Position numbers and translations under genes: made by a program. 38,120 bases of DNA from Allomyces arbusculus (Eukaryota; Blastocladiomycota; Blastocladiomycetes; Blastocladiales; Blastocladiaceae), in the NCBI GenBank assembly GCA_027604705.1, contig JADHYV010000122.1, positions 1 through 38,120 on the forward strand. The letters are read 5' to 3'. The notes beneath the pieces were generated by a model, which saw only the letters and a program-made list of their open reading frames with translations, had not been told where the DNA came from and ran no database searches. Of this stretch, positions 11,778 to 23,225 are shown piece after piece (within the stretch, counting starts at the first letter, position 1; each line of letters opens with the position of its first letter).

Positions 11778-14700
11778 TCACTTCTTCTTGGAGCGCTTCC
11801 CCGACCCGGACCCCGACCCGGACCCCGACCCGGACCCCGACCCGGACCCCGACCCGGACCCAGCCACCGGCGACTTCCCCACGCTCGGCGACGGCTGGTT
11901 TGAGCTCGCGGCCGTCCCCGTCCCTGGCTTGGTACTGGCATCGATCTCGCGCAACAGTTCCTCGACATCCTCGTCGTTGAACTGCAATTCCGGCTCACCT
12001 CGGCGCGGGTCATCGCCCTCCACCTCGCCGCCGTCCGTCTCCGACCCGCTCGCGCCCGACGACGACGACGTCGTCATCCCCGCGCTCGACGCCGTGCCCT
12101 TGACCGCCGTCTCCCCGACCGCTCCACCAGCCGCCGCAGCCGTCAATGTGTCCTCAGCCAAATCCCCAATCTCTCCGGCCCGATCGGCCATCGTCTCCAT
12201 AGCAGTCGCCACGGCCACTGCCGACTTCCGCGCCACCTCCTCGAGCTGCTGCAACATGGCCTGCATGGCGCGCACGACCGCCTGCAGTCGCTGCGAGTGC
12301 GCCTCGGCGTTAGCCGCGCGTGCGCGCAAGGTCGCGCGATCGGCGACGAGTGTGCGTACGCTCGACGCGAGCCGGTCGAGTTTAGGCTGCAGACTCGCGA
12401 GCCGGTCGTTCTTCAGTCGCAGCGCCGCGTTTTCCTTGTCGAGTTGGTAAATGCGAGTTTGGTGCGCCTCGAGCTCGTTGTTGGTACGCGTCAGGACGCC
12501 CGTGACCTTGTGCAGTTCCTCCATGGCGTCGGTCATCGCGGACCGCAGCTCGGCTTCCGTTTGCTTGAAGAGCTCGATTTGCGCGACGAGCGCCGACGAC
12601 TTGACTGGTAGAGGAGGACGCGGGGTAAGCTCCGGGAAGCTAAACTCAAGCAGACAGGCATCGATGAGCAAAATGTACCCTGCTCCTTCTTCAGCTGCAC
12701 CTGCGTCTGGTCCAGCTTGGCCTTGAACAGCTGCAGCTCGAGGTTCTGCGTGCGCGTCAAGCTCTGGAAATGTTTTTCGCGGCAATCGTACTCTTCACGG
12801 AACGCGGCCACTTGTTTCTTGATCTTATCGAGCTCGGCGCGTACTTGCGTCGTTTCCCCGACTGCCGCAGCGATCACGTCAGCCGTTGGCGCGAGTGCGA
12901 CTTTCAGTGCCGCAATCACGTCGTCACATTCGACCGGAGCTGCCGCCGTCGCTGCCGAGTCAGTCGCACCGTCGCCGTCTCCGTTCGACGTGCTGCTGGG
13001 GTGCGGGTCGGCTTGGTCGAGAATCTCCGTGTCGTCCGACTCGTACCCGCCATCAGCGGCGACACGACTGCGGATTTCGTCGTCGTCGGTGGTCACCGGC
13101 GGCAAGTCGGGTAGGACGTCGTCGGGACTGAGGGTGCGGCCAGCGACGAGCTTCTTGATGAACGCCACGGGATCCTCGTCGATGGCCGGAAACGCCATCA
13201 ATTTGTGCGACTCGAATTGATTATGGATCGCTGGGTCGGCCACCACTGCCGTTTTGGGCTCGACGAGTTCCTCCACGTCGGCCGCGACCACGGCATCATC
13301 GACCTTGTCCTGCGCGACCGGCGGCTGCGCCGCGCTCGCAGCCACGTCGCCGCCATTGTTCGGCGATGACTCCGCGCGAGAAACGCTGTTGTCAGCCAGG
13401 TGTGTAGCGTTCGACTTGGCGGGCGATGGTGAGCGGGACTTGAACTTTGCCGGTGACAGCGACCTCGGCTTGGGTGACGGCGACCGGGTCTTGGAATTGG
13501 TCCCACGGTGCACCATGAGTTTGCCGTCGAGGCCCAGTTCCGACGAGAGGTCGAGAATGTCCTCGAGCTCGTCGCGCGTGGGCGGTGGGACCGCGGGCGC
13601 CGAAACGGGCAGGGGTGGTGGGTCCGACGTGTCGGCCGCGGCTGCGTCGACGGGTGCTGTGGTCTACTCGTAATCGAGAGAAGAGGGCATGAGAGGGCAG
13701 TCCTGTGAAGTGAAATCGAGCGACAGTCCATACTGGCGGAACCGGTCCTGCGGAATCACTTGGTGCCGGCTCGCTCAGCTCGCCAGTCGTAGCAGCGGCG
13801 GGATCAGATCCATCCGCAGCTCGCGGCGTGCTCGACGCAGATTCCTCCTCGCCTGCGTCCTTTAGCGCGTCCGACCGCGTGTCCGCCGCGGCTGCTGCCG
13901 GTAATGACGGCCTCAGCTCATTCGGCACCGACGCGACGCCAATTTTGCTCGTGTCAATCCCGTAAGCCTGCAGTTTTTCGGACCAGTCGTTGAATGCTGG
14001 TGCCTTCATTTCCTGCAGCACTACATAGCGAAATTCATGTATTCCATTCAGTATTGCGCAGCCTCGCACACTCCCCAGGCAACACAAGTCGAGAAAACAT
14101 ACAAAGTTCCTTTTCCTTGCGCATGGCGAGGCACTGGCGCTCCAAGTAGACGACTTTGTGCTCGAGTTCCTTGGTCATGTAGTGCAACGCACTGAATTTG
14201 CGCTGGAAACCGAGACACACGTCGAGAATGCGTTTGTCGGTGATGCCGGCGAGCACCTCGAGATCGATCGGGATCTTGAGCAGGGCCTGGACTGGAGAAC
14301 GAGTTGGGGAGTCCAGATCAGTTCACGACCACTTCTCCACCCGTTCAGAAAGCAGCACGCCGTACTGTACGCGCGGATAGCGGGCCCGTAGGCTTTCTAC
14401 ACCAGCACATCGTTAGCCCCACACACCTCGTCCCCTCGGCACCGCACAACCAAGAGCAATCGCACCACAACCGGCAACTCCTGCGCGAGCCGTGCCGGGT
14501 CTGCATCCAGCCGCTTCGCGAGCACTTCCAAATCAATCTCGCTCGCGCCCGCCGCCACCACCTTCATCCCCTCCTCGCCCGCCGCCTTTTTCTCCCCCTC
14601 TACCTCCTTCATTTCCCCCTCGCCCGTTCCCACCGTCTTCACCGTCGTCTCGGCCTGCGTCAACGTAATCAACATCGGATCCAGCTCCCCACGGCCATTC

Positions 14701-15761
14701 ATGAGCACCGACAACGGCGACGTCATGGTGATCGCCATGGCACGATGAAAGCTCTCGAAATCGGGCGTGCGCGATAAGTGCGATGACGCCGCCCCCGCTG
14801 CGGTCGCTGAACCCCCCGGTTTCGTCGGCGCGTGCAAATTCGGACCCGCCGATTTGAGCAGTGGGCCAAACACGGGTGCGCGCCGCCGCTTGGTCGATTC
14901 CTTGGTGCCCGCGGGCTTGCTGCCACCGGGAAGGTGCGCCGAGGCGGACGCCGCGTGCGCCGCCGCGTCGGTCACGGACGATGTGTCGGCGTCGCTGTCT
15001 TCTGCGGCAGCAGCGCCGGACGCGTCGCCGGTGGAGCTGCTGGTCGGGGACCCGGTGTCGCCGCTAAGCGCGCGGTTCTGCAAAAGTGTTTCCATGATTG
15101 CGTTCCCCTGCGAGTCAGCGATCATGTTGACCATGTGCTTGAGGAAATCATCAGGGTTCGGTGCGGCCGGGTTGCCCGCCATGGTCGTCAGGGTAGTCGT
15201 GGCGGGTGGGGCTGCCAGGAGCTGCGCGAGCATCGTCGTTGTGGCAGGAGTGGCGGCGGCAGTCGGCGTGGGTGCGGGAGTCGCCGGCGTCGTCGGCGGC
15301 ACGGTCGTCGTCGCTTTGGCCACGGGCAGCGCGACGGTAGGCACGGGCGCGGTCTTGACCACGGGCACCGTCGCGGCAGCACTCGCAACAGGCGCAGCGG
15401 CCTTGGCCACCGGCGTGGCTCCTGGAATCGGTCCGATCGGAGGCCCGCCCTTGGCGAATTCCGCGACCGGCCCTTGCAAACTTGGCGGCAATCCCATCAT
15501 CCCCTGCTGCTGCAAGACGGTGGCCGCACGGGTCGCGGCCGACCATCCGGAAATCAGCGTCGCCCACGCCTGCGCGGTCTCCGGGGGGAGAACAGTGCCG
15601 CCGTTCGGTGGACTCGTGCCATTGGCCGGTGCCGGTGCCGGGGTCGTGGTGGTGGTCGCGGTCACAGCGGCCGCTGCGCGCGACGGGGCCGGTCCCGGGC
15701 CGGGAGCCTTGCGGCTGGTGCCTTTGCGCGCCTTGTTGCGCGGCGACGGCTTGGGCGGCAT
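11778..15761 (-). CDS. Large disordered/coiled-coil protein with taxilin-like segment
   Basis: Proposed exons 15761-14427, 14286-14103, 14020-13734, 13663-12679 and 12604-11778 give 1205 residues. Residues 1-445 are Pro/Ala/Thr-rich and mostly disordered. About 446-540 are charged helix (DLEVLAGITDKRILDV, then ELEHKVVYLERQCLAMRKEK). A Ser-Pro-rich linker (RSPSPK repeats) follows, then a long coiled coil at about 845-1080 containing REKHFQSLTRTQNLELQL and LTRTNNELEAHQTR. These resemble taxilins, syntaxin-binding coiled-coil proteins, but only distantly. The tail is a (GS)n run ending GKRSKKK. The first join (donor 14426) is the weakest. A stop at 14399-14397 would otherwise end a separate 454-residue protein, but no ATG exists between 14287 and 14400 to start a second gene, so a single gene is preferred. 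The function is not established. Confidence 0.5.
11801..11860. repeat. 12-bp tandem repeat, five perfect copies
   Basis: The unit ccgacccggacc occurs five times head to tail. On the minus strand it encodes the Gly-Ser tail of the coiled-coil protein that ends at 11778. Its perfection at the DNA level suggests recent slippage expansion and likely length variation between strains. Confidence 0.95.
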
Positions 15762-16129
15762 GGTGGCGCGCTCGCGGTCGTGAGATCCTCGCCGCGATGG
15801 TGTCGTTGCCGTGGAGCGGGTTGGATTTAGTGGAGCTGGCTCGGACGTGGCGGTCACGGTCGTCGACGCGGTGGACCGGCACCGCACAATAATCAAGACT
15901 TGGCGACGATTTGGCAGATTTTCGGTGGGCCAGTCGCGATTCAGTCACCGTCAGCCGACTTCCCTGCCATGACCATCCTCACGCGCTCCAGCGATTCTCA
16001 AGGCTGCTGGAGGCCAGCACGCGCCGAGCCGGGTCGAAAAGGGTCAAGGAGACCGCCGAAGTTGAAATAAATTCCCGCAACATCACAAAAAGTGTCCCTC
16101 TCCCATCGGCCCAGTCCACCCACCTCTCA
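15762..16129. other. Intergenic between phytoene desaturase 3' end and the coiled-coil gene
   Basis: These 368 bases separate two minus-strand genes. They should hold the 3' end of the desaturase mRNA and the promoter of the downstream gene. A frame stays open upstream of 15761 but lacks features. No motif or repeat is recognised. Confidence 0.4.
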
Positions 16130-18026
16130 CTACGCGCCAAGCAGCGCCGACAGTGTCGCGCAGCCGCCCTGCGCGCACACGGCCGCGACAACAGCGACAA
16201 TCACGGCCAGCAGCGCCAGGATCATGACCATGTTCGACCCGGCCTGGCTCGCGTACAATCCTGCCTTGCCCCCCTGCACTGCGCGCGCAATCTGCTGCGC
16301 GACCAACCGCGCGCCATACAGCACTACGGGCACGCCCGTCCCCGGGTGCGCCGAGGCCCCCACAAAGAACACGTTCTTGAAATCGGCGTGCCGCGTCGAC
16401 GGGCGGAACCAGAGCACCTGTGGGACCGAGTGCGCGAGCCCCAAGATCGACCCTTGGTGCAAGTTGAACTTGGCCTGCCACGTGTGCGGCGTGTTGATGA
16501 TTTCCGTCTCAATCAGCGGCGCGAAATCGACGCCCGTGCGTGCCTGCAAGACGCGCAGCACGTCCTTCTTGGCGCGCGCCTGCATGTTGGCCCAGTCGGC
16601 GGCCGACATGGCGGTCGGGTCGTCGGGAAGACAACCCGTCGGGACGAGCACCATGATGGCTTCCTTACCAGGGGGCGCGGCCGACGGGTCCATGCGCGAC
16701 GGCACGTGGATGTAAAACGAGCATTCGTCCGGCAGCGTGTTTTTCAAGAAAATCGAGTCGAACGAGTCGCGGTACTTTTCAGCCAAAAACAGGTTATGTG
16801 CGTCGAGTTCTGGCACTTTACGCTTCAGGCCCCAGTAAAAGGTGAACGACGACGACGTCTGCTGCTTTTTGGTCAGCCGCCGCGCATACGACGACGGCGG
16901 GAGCAGGTTGTTGTAGGTCCAGACGAGATCGGCATTAACGACCAACAGGTCGGCGTCGACGACCGTGCCGTCCTCGAGCGTCACACCTGTCGCGTGCGGG
17001 ACGGAGCCGGCATTGGCGACGGGGCCCGTCGTCGTGTTGATCTTGACCACGGCCTTGCCATAGTGGAACTCGGCGCCGCGCTGCTTGGCCAGGTACTCGA
17101 GCCGATCAACAACGCGGTGGAACCCGCCCTTCGGGTACCAAATGCCTAGTCGAATAAAAAGCGAAAGCGGTCAGCCAACGGGGACTCCATGCCACTCCCA
17201 ATCCGCGAAAACAGAACAAGATCGTACCCTCAGCAAACTCCGTGTACGGCAGGAGCGTGTAGGTCCCTGGCGCATCAAACGGGCTCATGCCCATGTACAT
17301 CGACTGGAACGTGAATGCCTTGCGGAGCTTATCCGAACGAAAGTAGGCCGCGGCGCGGCCATAGAAACTGTTTTGCATGTGCAGCTTGTGCAGCGACGAA
17401 ACATTGTCCCAGGTGATCATGTCCGTAAACTTTTCGAAATTGCGCCGCAACACCGACTGGATGCTGAACCCGTAGTGCGCGTGCGATTCCTTCAGAAACG
17501 CGAGAAACTTGTCGTAGCTGCCCGGTTCGAGCCGCTCGAGCTCGTTGCGCATCTCGGCCAAGTCGCTCGACAAGTGCATCTTGTCGCCGTCGTGGAAGTG
17601 CACGCGGTAGTTTGGGTCGCACCGCTTGAGCTCTAAATGGTCGCTGAGCCGTTCGTCCAGGTCGGCAAATGTCTCCTCGAAGATTTTGGGCATCAGGTAC
17701 ATGCTATCGACAAACAATGGAGAGGTGAGGAACGCATCCCGTCAGTTTAGGTCGGCATGGAATTCGCGCGACGTCGAGCCCGGGGGCCAACGGCACACAT
17801 ACCTCGGCCCTTGGTCGAACCGGAACCCGTCCTGTTCAATCAGCGAGCAGCGGCCGCCCGAAAACGTGTTTTTCTCGTAAACCGACACTTGGAATCCTTG
17901 ATGCGCGAGCCGCGCGGCAATCGCGGCACCGCCAACACCGGCACCAATCACGACGGCGTGCTTGCCATTGCCGCGGCCGGCCGTGGGCGACGAGGGTGCT
18001 GCAGAGGTCTTGGAACGCGGCGCCAT
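16130..18026 (-). CDS. Phytoene desaturase (CrtI/AL-1/CarB type)
   Basis: Three exons (18026-17803, 17703-17228, 17145-16130) give 571 residues, close to Neurospora AL-1 and Phycomyces CarB. The enzyme introduces the double bonds that turn colourless phytoene into lycopene-type carotenoids, using FAD at a membrane. The N-terminus has the dinucleotide-binding motif VIGAGVGGAAIAARLAHQG followed by YEKNTFSGGRC. Splicing restores RFDQGPS-MYLMPKIFEETF and AEG-IWYPKGGFHRVV. The C-terminal family signature PGTGVPVVLYGARLVAQQIA is present, followed by a hydrophobic segment (about residues 545-565) that may anchor it in the membrane. Introns are 99 and 82 bp. No phytoene synthase or lycopene cyclase gene lies in the window, unlike the linked carotenoid genes of Mucorales. 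Confidence 0.96.
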
Positions 18027-18691
18027 GGTGGTGGTTCAATGCCAGTGATAGTGCAGCGTAGTTGGGCAAACGAAGAGGAGAGAGTAAGGGCGTTCGCTCT
18101 GCCATTTATCAAGCTGGATGGGATGACCGACCGCGCGGCCTCTTGCTGATTTGGTCGATGGTTTGCGGCACCCATCAACGGCGCAACATGGTTTGCCAGT
18201 AGACTTTTATTAGTCGCCACAACGGATCCGGACGGGGGTCGACGGGGCTGCAGTGCGATGCTTGCAAGGCGTCGTCAGGGGTCGATCGGGGTCGTTGCGC
18301 TCGTCGCAGCGGATCCGCCGCCGACAAGAACGGATCGTCGAGTTGCTGAATCCGGATCCATTGCAAGCAGTTGCGTGAGAAAAGATTCAGGGGGTCGGGT
18401 GCTGCCACGGCAGTTGCGATCAGCGGAGATCACCGTGGGAAACGGAAGAGGTCATTCAGTAGCCAGCTCGCTGAGGTCGCGTCGTTTCGATCAGCACATT
18501 TGGAAATGGAGCTTAGCTGCTGAAACCACCCGAACGATGTATGGTTAATTTTGCTCACTCACCCAACAACACTAATTCGGTCAACGAAAAAGCGACAGAC
18601 GCGTGTATGTATGTATTCGAAATGCTAGAGAGCAGATGGCAACGCTACAAATAGTGGACACGAAAGAACAGCAACGGCGCCAGCGCACTAT
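18027..18691. other. Intergenic upstream of phytoene desaturase
   Basis: These 665 bases lie between the golgin 3' end (18692) and the phytoene desaturase start (18026), both on the minus strand. Short gggtcga-like and ggatcc-containing sequences recur around 18220-18360 but form no regular array. A minus-strand frame (18175-18408) lacks an ATG and any motif. Control elements of the desaturase would be here, but none is identified. Confidence 0.4.
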
Positions 18692-21600
18692 TCACGAAAA
18701 CAAATTCGGCAAAAATGAGTGCGTAGCACCTTGCTGGTCGACGGCCGTCTGCAATCGCCGCATCTCGTCCTCGGTGCACGCGAGCAGCGCGCGGAGCACG
18801 GGCACGAGCTGCGTGCGCATGGCGCGCTTTTCCAAGAACGACCACAGAACCGACTTCAAATACGTGACGTTGACTTCGCGCACGTCGCCGGCGAGCGCGG
18901 TTCCGCCAGGCCATCCTGCTGCATGATGACCACGCACGACATTGGTCAGGAGCGGCGAGCGCGACGGGGATGCGGAACGGAACGAGGCAGCACCTTCATG
19001 CCCACTGCCTTGACCGGCAGTGGGAGTCGCAGCGTGCGTGGTGGAAGTGGGAGGCCACGACAGCTCGCTGTGCATGGACCGTGGCGACCCGACCGACTTG
19101 GTCGGCGTTCCCGGCAGACTGGCCGTGCGTGTGGCAAACTTGCGCAACTCGTCCTTGAGCGACTTGTTCACATTCTTGTACTGAATCTCGCGCGTCTGCA
19201 AGTCCTCGATCTCGCGCGCTTGCTGCCCCACCTGGTTGTGCAATTGCGCAATAGTCGCGTCGAGCTCGCGCGCGCGGTCACGCTCGACCTCGAGCACAGT
19301 GATTTCGTGCTGCATCTCGACTATTTGAGCCTCGACGTGCCGAAGCTGCCCATGCGCACGCTGCACTTCCTCTCGCGCATCCTCGGCATCTCGCAACGCC
19401 TCTTCCCGCTCAGCACGTGCGCGCTGCACCTCGGCCGCCAAACTCTGCGCGTACTCTTCAACCGCGGTAAACTGCGCGCGCAAGTCGGCCGCCGACGCTT
19501 CGGCGCGTGCGACCGCCTCGGCCAGAGCAGCACGCTCCGAATCGATCTGCGCCTCGAGCTCGGCAATCCGTCTCGTCGCCGTCGCCAAGTCGCGCCGATG
19601 AACGGACAACGCCGTCCGTGCCGTGGCCACATCCGACGCGGCCTGTGCCGATGCCGCATTGGCCGACTCGAGATCGGCCTTGAGGTGGGCCAAGTCGTTA
19701 GTCATCCCCGCGACCGTGGATTCGAGCTGCGCGCACTGCACGGAGCGCTGGTCGAGCAGGAGCTTGACCGTGTCGTGTGCCGCTTGGTATTCTGCAACAC
19801 GTTCTTCGCCGTCTTTCAGCGCCGCGGCGGCACGGGCTTCAGCTGAGAGCAGAGCCGCAGTGAGTTTCTGGATTTGGTCGCGGAGGAGCGCGGCGTCCCG
19901 CGACTCGTCGGCGAGCGTGCGCATTTGCGTCTCGTAAATCCGCAGCCGTTCCTGGAACTCTTCGCCCTTTTGCTGCACTTGTCGCAACTCGGCACGGACT
20001 GCGGCCATGGCCTAGCAAACAAAATTGGCGTCAGGACAAGCCCCAACCGCATCACTTCTCTCCCCAAGAGTGCCAGATGTACCTGCGCATGCTCCTCCTC
20101 AACCACCGCCCGCTCTCTTGCCATCTCCTCGCGCACCTTCCCCACCGCCTCGACATGCGCCCTCTCCACGGCATCCAGCTGCGCGGCATGCTCGTCGCGC
20201 ACGCGCCGCCGCACTTCCATCACCGACCACTCGTGTTTCTTGGCCTGCACCTCTATATCACGCGCGTGCTCCTCGCGCAAATCTGCGACGACGCGCTCGT
20301 GCTGCCGCGTCAGCTGGTCGAGACTACGCGCATGGTCTTGCCGCACGGCGGCCAGGTCCTGCTCGTGCTGCACAACAAGCAGCTTTTCGAGTGCCTGGAT
20401 GGCTTCCGGGTTCGGGAGACCCGAGTCGTCGTCGGTTTGCGTGGCGGTGTCGTGCGTGGTCGGTGCCGGTGCGGCCAGGGGAATGTCGGTCAGCGTGGAT
20501 GCGTCGGTTTGCAGGCTCGCATCGGCCACGGAACGCGGCGTGACTGGCGCGTCGACAAGGTCCGTCTGGAGCTCGGCGTCGCACGCGGTTGTCGTCAGTT
20601 CGATCGAGCGGTCGGCATGAGGCAAGTCGGGGTCCGTTTGGATCGCGGCAGCGCAGGTGGACGGAGCGGGGGCAGCAGCGGGTGGTTCGAGATCGTGATC
20701 AGGCTCAGGGAGAGACGGCGTGATTTCGACGGGAGGGGTGGCAAGTGCCGAGCGAGCGCGAGAATCTGCTTGTTTCAGCTGAAAACATCACTTCACCGTC
20801 AATCGCGGTTCCACGGCGCTCCAAAACTCGGGAAAAAAGTACCTGCTCCCTGAGTTCGTTCACTTCCTACGAGGAGCCGGATCGTTTAGTCGAACGGTAC
20901 CGCGGGAAAGAAACGAGCGTGCGAGGACGGAGTACCTTCTCGTACTGCTCCTTGAGCAAAGCAAGTTGGTCGGCAAGGGAAGTCGCCTTGCCCTGCTCAG
21001 TCATCTACAATTGCACGAAAATTCATCATGATGTCAATCAAAGACGTTGCGCACATTTCCTGCCAACGGTCGAAAGCACAAATGCGAACGTAAGCCATAC
21101 CTGATCACTCTTTGCGGCATCCGCAGCGGTTTGCGCAGCTTTCAGGTCCGTCTGGAGCCGCTCGATCTCGTCACGGAGCCCATTCACGACCTGCAGTCCA
21201 ACCCAACGTTGACTGTCAATCCACAACCGACATGCTGTCGACCAGGCAACCATACCTCTGCATGCACCGTCTCGACATCGCGCACTTTGGCATCCATTTC
21301 GTCGGTGTCGGGCCCAACCATAACGTCGGCCGACTTGACGACGGGTTTGCTTGCGATCTGGTCAATCGCGGCAAAGTACTGCTGCCGCCACGACTCCTTT
21401 TCCATGTTAATATCGTCCATTTTGCGCTGCATCGCGCGCACGAGATCCTGCAGCTGCTGGATTGTGGCCGCGGCCGCAACATCAGGTGCAGCAGCGGGTG
21501 CAGACGGCGCCGAGTCGCTCAACGGATGCTCGCTAATGGACACCGACTCGTCCTGCTCATCGGTGCGCGACAGGAGCGGACGGAACCCCTCTGCGGCAAC

Positions 21601-21756
21601 GGCGAGAATCGACGAGCTCGGCTTTTCGTCAACGGGCGAGGCCTGTGTCGACGGCGATGAAGTTGACGACGAGGCGGCCATGAGCGGACCGGTTGCGAGC
21701 GTGAGCGCGGCCTGCGCCGAGGCCAGGCCGCGCTTGACGCGTGTCCGTAGCAGCAT
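18692..21756 (-). CDS. GRIP-domain golgin
   Basis: Six exons (21756-21256, 21190-21101, 21004-20936, 20866-20843, 20778-20083, 20011-18692) give 899 residues. Every intron is phase 0 and exon 4 is only 24 nt. Most of the protein is Ala/Glu/Arg-rich coiled coil. The C-terminal 62 residues contain a GRIP domain (VNVTYLKSVLWSFLEKR, then QLVPVLRALLACTEDEM). The family uses its conserved Tyr to bind Arl1-GTP on the trans-Golgi. The protein should therefore be a trans-Golgi tether of the Imh1/golgin-245 type. A disordered region at about 250-345 carries four QTD motifs (near 275, 299, 318 and 342; the last is ATQTDDD), resembling dynein light chain LC8 sites. The start is the first ATG in frame. 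The N-terminal exons lack outside confirmation, but their frames and splice sites agree. Confidence 0.85.
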
Positions 21757-22229
21757 CGCGGCGGGACAGCGCGGTGGGGCGGGCACAAAGGCGCGACACG
21801 GCGACGCGGCGGGGTGCGCCCAGTTGCGGTCGAGAACGTCCAGGAAGCGAGAACAGCGGGGGGCAGGTTGGGGCGAAGCAGGTCGTCGTGGATCAGCCGC
21901 GCGCAGTGGCCGGTGCGCGGATCCAGGTGGTCAGGCAAGCGCGCATCGAGTGCAGCAAGAGGTCGGTGCGCAAGAGCGGGAGCACGCGTGGTTCTGGCGT
22001 GGCCATCTTTGCGGGTCGCGGTGGTCGCCCGGGTTCGCAACGTTGAGAAAGAAGAGAAAGAGGAGACACGTTGTGGCTGTGGCGCGCGGGACGTGCAGCT
22101 TGGTGATGCCTGCTTCGCCTCTGCCGAAGCGCCCATCAAGTTGCTCATGTTCTTCGCCCTGCTCATGATCGTTTCGAGATCCTGTACTTTTTCTCCGCGA
22201 AAGCATTTGCGACAACAGCTGCAATCATA
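21757..22229. promoter_or_regulatory. Divergent upstream region of golgin and cyclophilin
   Basis: These 473 bases separate the head-to-head starts of the golgin (minus) and the cyclophilin (plus) and must contain both promoters. Open frames on both strands continue out of the neighbouring exons without recognisable content. No specific element was identified. Confidence 0.4.
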
Positions 22230-23138
22230 ATGGCCGACCGCATCTTCTTCGAGTTCTCGAGTGGTAATGTCGACGAGCACCAGGCCGAGGTGGCCGCCTA
22301 CGACAACACGGCCGCGTTTTTGCGCGCCAAGGGCGCCATCTACGGCCTGCCACCAAGCACCGCACCCGCCGACTTGACAGACGAACAGCAAGAGCTGCTC
22401 TTGTCAGTCTGGGACGGCGAGCGCGAGTTTTCGGCCAAGGTTTGGCTGTCCGCATCGTGGCCCCCAGGCATCTGATCATGATCTGACCGCGTACCTGCGA
22501 ATACCGATGACAGGGCGCACCTCGCTTGCAAATCCCGACGCCGCTCGTGCTCGGCCGCGTTGTGGTGCAGCTCTATGACCGGAAAGATGCGCCCAAGGCG
22601 TACGACAATATCGTTGCGCTCTGCACCGGGTCCAAGGGCATGTCCAAGGCCGTCAAGACAGCGGCATTGCACTACAAGGACGTGCCTATGCACCGCATCG
22701 TATCGGGGTTCGTCGCGCAAGGTGGCGACGTGACGCGCAAGGATGGGTCGGGTGGCGACAGTATCTACAACGGCAAGTTCAACGACGAGAAGGGCGGCCT
22801 CCGCAAGGGCTGGAAGCGGGGGACACTCGGTACACTCATGCTGTTCTTTTCGCTGTCTTTTTGTCGCTGTTGAAACCATTGATACTGACCTGAATTCTAT
22901 TTGTGTAACGCGAACGGCAGCCATGGCTAACAGTGGCAAAAACTCAAACACGTCGCAGTTCTTCTTCTGCCTGTCCGACGACGCGGTCAAGTACGCCAAG
23001 CTCGAGGGCAAGCACGTCGTGCTGGGCGAGACGGTCGAGGGGCTGGACGTTCTCACGGCATTGGACGCACTTGGGTCGGCATCTGGCACGCCGACTACCA
23101 AGGTGTGGATCAGTGATTGCGGGGTCGCTAAAAAGTAG
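22230..23138 (+). CDS. Cyclophilin-type peptidyl-prolyl isomerase with N-terminal extension
   Basis: Three exons (22230-22439, 22514-22829, 22921-23138) give 247 residues. From about residue 80 it is a cyclophilin fold: VVVQLYDRKDAPKAYDNIVALC, then MHRIVSGFVAQGGD with the catalytic Arg (131) and Phe (136), and RGTLAMANSGKNSNTSQFFF, which is restored exactly by the second splice. The position of the CypA cyclosporin-contact Trp is not Trp here (KYAKLEGKHVVLG). About 75 residues of acidic, helical-looking sequence precede the domain and match nothing I know. They are joined through a GTTTGG donor that is unusual for this window, so the first exon is less certain than the rest. No signal peptide is visible, so it is probably cytosolic or nuclear. 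Confidence 0.88.
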
Positions 23139-23225
23139 CGAACAAGACCGTTGTTTCGATATTTTATGTACAGGTCTGCGACACACCTGACCAGCGGTCG
23201 CGCCGTTTCCTCTCAATCCCACTCA

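Noticed and set aside
14397-15761. Separate 454-residue gene ending at the stop 14399-14397
   Set aside because: Possible but less likely. The coding sequence downstream at 14286 begins at a good acceptor with no ATG between 14287 and 14400, so joining the two is simpler.
14767-15830. Long plus-strand open frames (332-338 residues) opposite the Pro/Ala/Thr-rich exon
   Set aside because: They are Gly/Val/Ala- and Arg-rich shadows of a low-complexity, high-GC coding strand, with no motif of their own.
18719-20853. Plus-strand frames of 248-375 residues over the golgin
   Set aside because: They are antisense to the coiled-coil exons. The composition mirrors Ala/Glu/Arg codons read backwards and no family is recognised.
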